In this document: piece after piece, positions 59,522 through 64,000 of the stretch | Layout of the letters: each line of letters begins with the position of its first letter | Position numbering within the stretch: position 1 is the first letter of the stretch | Assembly: GCF_023515955.1 (NCBI RefSeq) | Contig: NZ_CP097322.1 | Coordinates: 6,744,501-6,808,500, forward strand | Reading direction: 5' to 3' | DNA: 64,000 nucleotides | Source: Streptomyces sp. RerS4 | Lineage (GTDB): Bacteria > Actinomycetota > Actinomycetes > Streptomycetales > Streptomycetaceae | Translations under genes and position numbers: made by a program | The notes under the pieces: generated by a model | What the model saw: the letters and a program-made list of their open reading frames with translations, nothing else | Told to the model about the DNA's origin: nothing | The model's database searches: none

Positions 59522-61317
59522 TGCCCCGTCTGCACCTCGGCACCTGGGTGGACGGCGGCGTCGACTTCCTCCAGCGTCACCTGTCCTGGCTCTTCGACAC
59601 CGTCAGCGCCGTCGTCACCGCCCTCTACGACGGCGTCGACGCGGCCCTGTCCGCCCCCGCCCCGCTGCTCTTCGCCGGCATCCTCGCCGTCGCCGCCTGG
59701 TGGCTGCGCGGCCTTCTCGCGGGCCTGCTCGCCTTCGCCGGCTTCGCGCTCGTGGATTCCCTCGGCCTGTGGGAGGAGGCCATGGCCACCCTCTCCCTGG
59801 TCCTGGTCTCCACCCTCGTCACCCTGGTCATCGCGATCCCGCTGGGCATCCGCGCCTCCCGCTCCGAGCGGGTCAGCGCCGCCCTGCGGCCCGCCCTGGA
59901 CTTCATGCAGACCATGCCGGCCATGGTCTACCTCATCCCCGGCATCATCTTCTTCGGCGTCGGCGTCGTCCCCGGCATCATCGCCACGATCATCTTCTCG
60001 CTGCCCCCCGGCGTACGGATGACCGAACTCGGCATCCGCCAGGTCGACGCCGAACTGGTCGAGGCCGCCGACGCCTTCGGCACGACCCCGCGCGACACCC
60101 TCGTACGCGTCCAGCTCCCGCTGGCCCTGCCCACGATCATGGCGGGCGTCAACCAGGTCATCATGCTCGGCCTGTCCATGGTCGTCATCGCCGGCATGGT
60201 CGGCGGCGGCGGCCTCGGCGGCGCCGTCTACCGGGCCATCGGCAGTGTGGACATCGGCCTCGGCTTCGAGGCCGGCCTGTCCATCGTGGTCCTCGCCATG
60301 TACCTGGACCGCATGACCGGCGCCCTCGGCCGCCAGGTCTCCCCGCTCGGTCGCCGCACCCTGGCACGGGCCCGCGCCGCCGCGACCGGCCGGACCAGGC
60401 TGTGGAACCACCGGCCCGCTCCCGCCTACGCCGTCACCGCCGCCGTCGTCCTCGCCCTCGTCGCCGGCGGCCTGAGCACCTTCGGCGGCTCCGGCGACCG
60501 CTCGCACGGCGCGGTCGGCGGCGCGGACATCGGCAAGGGCCGCACCGTCAGCATCGGCTACATCCCCTGGGACGAGGGCATCGCCTCGACCTTCCTGTGG
60601 AAGGAACTGCTGGAGCGCAAGGGCTTCAAGGTCGACGCCCGCCAACTGGAGCTCGGCGCGCTCTTCACCGGACTCGCCGGCGGCCAGGTCGACTTCCAGA
60701 CCGACGCCTGGCTGCCCGTCACCCAGGCCCAGTACTGGGAGAAGTACGGGAACAAGCTGGACGACCTCGGCGCCTGGTACGGCCCCACCTCCATCGAGCT
60801 GTCCGTGCCCTCGTACATGAAGGACGTCCGCTCCCTCGCCGACCTCAAGGGCAAGGGCGACCGCTTCAAGGGCCGGATCATCGGCATCGAACCCAGCGCC
60901 GGCGCCATGTCCGTGCTGAAGGAGAAGGTGCTGAAGGAGTACGGCCTCGAAGGCGAGTACCAGGTCGTCGACGGCTCCACGCCCGGCATGCTCGCCGAAC
61001 TCCAGCGGGCCTACGCCAAGCAGGAACCCGTCGTCACCGTCCTGTGGTCCCCGCACTGGGCGTACTCCTCCTACGAGCTGACCAAGCTGGAGGACCCCAA
61101 GGGCGTCTGGGGCAAGGGCGACGGCATCCACACCCTCGCCCGCAAGGGCTTCGCCGCCGACGAGCCCGAGATCGCCGCCTGGCTGCGTGCCTTCAAGCTG
61201 GACGAGAAGCAGCTCACCGGCCTGGAAGCGAAGATCCAGCAGGCCGGCAAGGGCAAGGAACAGCAGGCCGTCCGCGCCTGGCTGACCGATCACCCGGAGG
61301 TCGCCGAGCTGCCGTGA
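59521..61317 (+). CDS. Glycine betaine ABC importer permease fused to substrate-binding protein
   Basis: 598-aa fusion of ProW-like permease (residues 1-285, EAA loop VEAADAFGTTPRDTLVRVQLPLALPTIM) to an OpuAC-type binding domain (330-598, GYIPWDEGIASTFLWKELLE, DAWLPVTQAQYWEKYG). A membrane helix at about 305-325 holds the binding domain outside. With the ATPase upstream this makes a complete two-gene osmoprotectant importer (fused arrangement known from OpuA). Confidence 0.93.
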   Translation: MPRLHLGTWVDGGVDFLQRHLSWLFDTVSAVVTALYDGVDAALSAPAPLLFAGILAVAAWWLRGLLAGLLAFAGFALVDSLGLWEEAMATLSLVLVSTLVTLVIAIPLGIRASRSERVSAALRPALDFMQTMPAMVYLIPGIIFFGVGVVPGIIATIIFSLPPGVRMTELGIRQVDAELVEAADAFGTTPRDTLVRVQLPLALPTIMAGVNQVIMLGLSMVVIAGMVGGGGLGGAVYRAIGSVDIGLGFEAGLSIVVLAMYLDRMTGALGRQVSPLGRRTLARARAAATGRTRLWNHRPAPAYAVTAAVVLALVAGGLSTFGGSGDRSHGAVGGADIGKGRTVSIGYIPWDEGIASTFLWKELLERKGFKVDARQLELGALFTGLAGGQVDFQTDAWLPVTQAQYWEKYGNKLDDLGAWYGPTSIELSVPSYMKDVRSLADLKGKGDRFKGRIIGIEPSAGAMSVLKEKVLKEYGLEGEYQVVDGSTPGMLAELQRAYAKQEPVVTVLWSPHWAYSSYELTKLEDPKGVWGKGDGIHTLARKGFAADEPEIAAWLRAFKLDEKQLTGLEAKIQQAGKGKEQQAVRAWLTDHPEVAELP

Positions 61318-61330
61318 CCGGCGCGGACAC

Positions 61331-61374
61331 GGCCGGGGCGCGGAGAAGCCCGTACGGACCTCCGCGCCCCGGCC
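61331..61374 (+). terminator. Terminator of the betaine importer operon
   Basis: A perfect 15-bp stem: GGCCGGGGCGCGGAG pairs with CTCCGCGCCCCGGCC around a 14-nt loop, 14 bp after the stop. The region to 61615 adds degenerate copies of GCCCCGGCCCTT and nothing else I recognise. Confidence 0.8.
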
Positions 61375-61615
61375 CTTCCGCGCCCAGGCCCCTCCGTGCC
61401 CCGGCCCTTCGCGCCCCGGCCGTGCTTGCCGCCTGCGCGTCGGGCCCGGTCGAGGCGGGGCAGAGGAGCACTTGATCACCAAGTGCCCCCAGAGGCCCGG
61501 ATTCGGCCTGGTGGCACGGGCTGACCAGCCGGAACACGGGACGATTCGCCCGTGCGCGGGAGCCGTGCGGCATGACACAGTGCCTGGAGTGCCACCTCCG
61601 GACCCGGGAGCCCCC

Positions 61616-61855
61616 ATGCGTGACCCGCACACCGTGCCGCCGACGCTCACGGCCCTGCCCGAGTGCCACACCGAGCCCGAGCCCGAGCCCGGCCCGCCGA
61701 GTCCGCTGCCCTCCTGCCCGGCGTGCGGCGACGCACCGCACCGGATCTCGTGGCGCCAACGACCGGGCGAGCCGGTCGTGCTGGTCTTCGACCCCTGCGG
61801 CCACCGTCACACCTCGCCCGCACCGCCCATCCTCGCCGTCACCGCGCCGATCTGA
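61616..61855 (+). CDS. Small zinc-ribbon-like hypothetical protein
   Basis: 79-aa protein from ATG 61616. A Glu/Pro-rich N-terminus is followed by CPACGDAPHR and DPCGHRH, so a C-x2-C and C-x-H metal-binding pattern is likely. GGGAG six bases upstream. Function unknown. Confidence 0.6.
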   Translation: MRDPHTVPPTLTALPECHTEPEPEPGPPSPLPSCPACGDAPHRISWRQRPGEPVVLVFDPCGHRHTSPAPPILAVTAPI

Positions 61856-61980
61856 CGGGCCGAGGACCGGCGGCGCGGCGGCCCGGAGCGACCTCGTATC
61901 CTGCACTTGGGCTCGACCCCGAGCCGCTTCGATGAGCCGCGCCGCGCCACGCGCCGGGCGGCGGGAAAGGGAGACCCCTG

Positions 61981-62331
61981 ATGGACGTCCAGCACTTCGA
62001 GCGGATCACCGCGTTCATCGAGGCGCGGCTCACGCCGCTGTTCGAGGCGGAGTCCGGAAGTGACAGCGGCTTCGCGATGGACGACACCTCCCGGGCCCTG
62101 CGCGCCCTGCGCAACAGCGTGTTGGAGGCCTCCGCGGTCAAGGGCCTCATCGAGCGGCGGGCGACGGCCGAGGACTCCCGCACCCGCGCCGTCATCGACC
62201 AGTCGGTCGAGCACCACTGGGACGTCCTGCGCGGGATCGCCCGCCAGTGGGAGGACCACGCCGACTTCCGCCGGGAGTTCAAGCGCCACGCCTGGGAGCT
62301 CGACGAGACCCCCGCCGCCGCCGGCGCCTGA
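61981..62331 (+). CDS. Conserved Streptomyces hypothetical protein
   Basis: 116-aa soluble, mostly helical protein (ALRALRNSVLEASAVKGLIERRATAED, WDVLRGIARQWEDH). GGGAG eight bases before ATG 61981. No domain recognised; typical for a small conserved Streptomyces gene. Convergent with the membrane protein gene. Confidence 0.7.
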   Translation: MDVQHFERITAFIEARLTPLFEAESGSDSGFAMDDTSRALRALRNSVLEASAVKGLIERRATAEDSRTRAVIDQSVEHHWDVLRGIARQWEDHADFRREFKRHAWELDETPAAAGA

Positions 62332-62347
62332 CACCCCTGCCCACCGG

Positions 62348-63109
62348 TCACCGCCGTACCGGCGGGACGTCCTCCTGGCTGGGCGCCCCGCCGATCAGGT
62401 AGTCGACGCGGCGCCGCAGCCCGCTCCACCGCCGGTCGTGCCGGTACGCCCGTTTGATCGTCCGGGCCCGCGCCTTCGGCCGGCCCCGGTAGAACCGTCG
62501 CGCCCACGGGGACACCGGCCGCGCCAGACGCACCGCCCCGACCAGGGCGATCAGCGGAACGATCGCCCCCAGGACGGCCATGCGCGGCTTGCCCTTGAAC
62601 AGCGCGACGACGGCGAACAGCAGGTTGAGTGCCACCGTGCCCACGGCCGTGAGCCGGTTCTGCCTCTCGTCCGGCGTCAGGTCGTCCACCCCCAGCGGGA
62701 GGAAGCCGCACAGCAGCAGGGAGGCCAGGGCGGAGGTCATGAGGACGACCTCGACGCTGATCGTGCCCTGCTTGGTCCAGTAGACGTCGCTCAGGTGCAG
62801 GATCAGCGCGAACTCGTCCAGGACGAGGCCGGCCCCCATGCCGAAGAGCACCGCCGCCACCGCCGCACCCCACCCCGTACGGCCGCCCCCGATGGCGGTG
62901 AACCCGCCCACGGTCATGAGGATCACCCCGGGCACGGCGTGGTGCACGTGCAGGCCGCCCGGCGTGACGTTGCGGAAGGGGCCCTTGCCGGCCCGGATCA
63001 TCCGCGTGATCACCCGGGTCACGGCGAAGGTCACGACGAACGCGGACAGCGCCAACAGCAGGGGCAGTTTGCCCGGCTCCAGGACGTTGCGGTACCACCA
63101 TGAGCCCAT
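62348..63109 (-). CDS. Integral membrane protein of unknown function
   Basis: 253-aa protein with about six membrane helices; first helix at LPLLLALSAFVVTFAVTRVIT. A motif HVHHAVPGVILM in loop/helix 2 and FGMGAGLVLDEFALILHLSDVYW in helix 4 look conserved and hold His/Asp/Glu that could bind metal. Basic C-terminal tail. Start at ATG 63109 with GGAGGG about 8 bases upstream. Confidence 0.75.
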   Translation of the reverse strand: MGSWWYRNVLEPGKLPLLLALSAFVVTFAVTRVITRMIRAGKGPFRNVTPGGLHVHHAVPGVILMTVGGFTAIGGGRTGWGAAVAAVLFGMGAGLVLDEFALILHLSDVYWTKQGTISVEVVLMTSALASLLLCGFLPLGVDDLTPDERQNRLTAVGTVALNLLFAVVALFKGKPRMAVLGAIVPLIALVGAVRLARPVSPWARRFYRGRPKARARTIKRAYRHDRRWSGLRRRVDYLIGGAPSQEDVPPVRR

Positions 63110-63145
63110 GCCGTCACCCTCCCGGGAGGGCCGGCGCCGCGCACC

Positions 63146-63397
63146 GTGAACACCGCCGTTCGGGCGCCGGGCCTGCCTGGGGGGTGTCCGCTTCAGCCGG
63201 TCCTCGTCGCCCGGCCCAGGCCGCCGAGCGGTGCGACTGCACCGCTGGTGGTGGCCGTCGCCGTGATCGCCGGGGCCACCGCCGTCGGGGTGGTCGGCGC
63301 GGTGGTCGCGGTCCCGCTGGTCTCGGTGGTGTGGTCCGTACGCACCGCCCCGCGCGCCTACCCCCGCCGGACGCCGACCCCCGCGCCGGAGGGCTGA
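63146..63397 (+). pseudogene. Possible remnant of an AI-2E-family transporter C-terminus
   Basis: 83 aa from GTG 63146. The segment VVAVAVIAGATAVGVVGAVVAVPLVSVVW resembles the last helices of AI-2E (PerM-like) exporters, including the AVPL turn, but the rest of that protein is absent. It could instead be a free-standing small membrane protein. No ribosome site of note. Confidence 0.4.
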
Positions 63398-63497
63398 CGG
63401 CGCGGGGGACGCCCCGCCGCCGGGCGGGCCGAGCGGCACAGTGCCGACTACCGTGGAACGTGGGGCGAAACGGACCACGGACGCGGAGGTGGTGGCC

Positions 63498-63743
63498 ATG
63501 GAGGAGCACACGAGCGGACCGGCGGCGCGCGAGCTGGAGGACGGTCGGTTGCTCAAGGAGCTGGAGACCATCCACCGCACCCGCCACGAAACCTTCCTCC
63601 ACGGCTCGGACGAGGCCCTGGCCACGCACTCGCAGCGGCTCAAGGAGCTGGAGGACGAGTACCTGCGCCGCCACCCGGAGCGCGCCCCCACCGCCGCCCG
63701 CACCCGCTCGGGCGCCCGCGCCCGCAGCGCCGGCGAGGACTGA
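63498..63743 (+). CDS. DUF6158-family protein
   Basis: 81-aa protein: AARELEDGRLLKELETIHRTRHETFLHGSDEALATH and a LEDEYLRRHPER end match the DUF6158 family. Start at ATG 63498 with GGAGG seven bases upstream. Probably a small soluble helical protein; function unknown. Confidence 0.82.
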   Translation: MEEHTSGPAARELEDGRLLKELETIHRTRHETFLHGSDEALATHSQRLKELEDEYLRRHPERAPTAARTRSGARARSAGED

Positions 63744-63797
63744 GCACACACCGCCCGACGGCCACACGGCCCGACAGCCACACAGCCACACAGGCCC

Positions 63798-63830
63798 ACG
63801 CCCCCGCGCCCCCACCGGGCGCGGGGGCGT
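63798..63830 (+). terminator. Terminator after the DUF6158 gene
   Basis: ACGCCCCCGCGCCC, loop CCACC, GGGCGCGGGGGCGT: a perfect 14-bp stem 54 bp after the stop. Confidence 0.8.
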
Positions 63831-63866
63831 ACTGCTGCCCGGAACAAGCCCGGGATTGCGTCATCC

Positions 63867-63895
63867 TTGCGTCGAGTGAGACAAAAATGTATCGT
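63867..63895 (+). promoter_or_regulatory. Promoter and operator of the TetR-like gene
   Basis: TTGCGT (63867-63872), 17 bp, TATCGT (63890-63895). A dyad GAGACA-AAAA-TGTATC (63878-63893, one mismatch) lies between the hexamers and overlaps the -10, as expected for TetR autorepression. Confidence 0.6.
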
Positions 63896-63916
63896 TCGAG
63901 GCGAAGGAGGCTCACC

Positions 63917-64000
63917 GTGATCCGTGAAGAAGAGCTGCTCGACGCCGCCGCCCGCGTCCTCGCCGGCGATCACAGCGCCTCGATGGTGCAGATCGCGGCG
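63917..64000 (+). CDS. TetR-family regulator (3' partial)
   Basis: Only 28 codons are inside the window. GTG 63917, with GGAGG six bases upstream, begins IREEELLDAAARVLAGD, which fits helix 1 of TetR DNA-binding domains, and SASMVQIAA leads into the HTH. The upstream dyad supports autoregulation. Confidence 0.65.
   Translation, partial: MIREEELLDAAARVLAGDHSASMVQIAA

Noticed and set aside
61375..61440. Repeated GCCCCGGCCCTT strings as a functional repeat family
   Set aside because: Copies are degenerate, adjacent to a terminator of similar composition, and easily explained by local duplication of G/C-rich sequence.
1..64000. tRNA, rRNA, insertion sequences, integrases, attachment sites, replication origin
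   Set aside because: I looked for CCA-type tRNA ends flanking tRNA repeats, transposase or integrase motifs and DnaA-box clusters and saw none that I could support.

Overview
The window is typical Streptomyces chromosome: about 70% or more G+C, strong G/C bias at codon third positions, many GTG starts, ATGA/GTGA/TGATG junctions, Tat-type leaders and characteristic Streptomyces families (melC1/melC2 tyrosinase, a DUF6126 membrane peptide beside an XRE-cupin regulator, DUF6629, DUF6158, a helicase with repeated helicase-associated domains). I see no rRNA, tRNA, CRISPR, phage or transposase genes. It looks like ordinary arm/core chromosome with a mix of catabolic, regulatory and secreted functions.

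Layout: 1-2.4 kb, a CitA/DcuS-type two-component pair (kinase cut by the window edge). 2.3-3.6 kb, tyrosinase operon on the minus strand. 3.8-5.2 kb, glutamate decarboxylase on an apparently leaderless transcript. 5.3-9.6 kb, a DEAH helicase and a sigma factor/zinc finger/membrane/CAP-domain locus split by a reading-frame break. 9.8-11.5 kb, KDPG aldolase plus PfkB sugar kinase. 11.7-16.7 kb, redox enzymes (amine-dehydrogenase-like reductase, CMD protein, cholesterol oxidase, VOC protein, aldo/keto reductase). 16.7-20.4 kb, an ABC exporter whose ATPase is fused to an exported alpha/beta hydrolase. 20.6-25.3 kb, ATP-dependent DNA ligase, XRE-cupin regulator with two operators, DUF6126, a frameshifted DUF6629 gene and an MFS exporter. 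25.5-32 kb, a 1189-aa subtilase, degenerate hydrolases, a phosphatase and a WXG-like small protein. 32.1-34.9 kb, the gluconate genes gntP-gntK with divergent gntR.

34.9-38.3 kb holds what I consider the most interesting unit: three minus-strand genes encoding an ABC exporter, a VOC protein and a MerR regulator whose C-terminal half looks like a DNA sliding clamp. Two promoters of the unit have a consensus-like -35, a dyad and the long 19-bp spacer typical of MerR-controlled promoters, and both appear leaderless. 38.5-42.9 kb carries a degenerate adenylation domain fused to a membrane domain, a GNAT/ATP-grasp fusion that overlaps it tail to tail, and a DUF350 membrane protein. 42.9-48.6 kb has an acyltransferase, a DUF1023 hydrolase, a NarL-type two-component system and an AEC transporter. 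49-56.8 kb is a secreted trypsin-like protease, a flavoprotein, a methyltransferase, two divergent IucA/IucC synthetases (a probable NRPS-independent siderophore locus) and a HutC-type GntR regulator. 56.8-61.3 kb holds a winged-helix regulator, a sigma-B-type factor and a glycine-betaine ABC importer, which together suggest osmotic stress response. The window ends with small Streptomyces-specific genes and the first codons of a TetR-like regulator.

All functions are read from sequence patterns recalled from known families; no searches were run.
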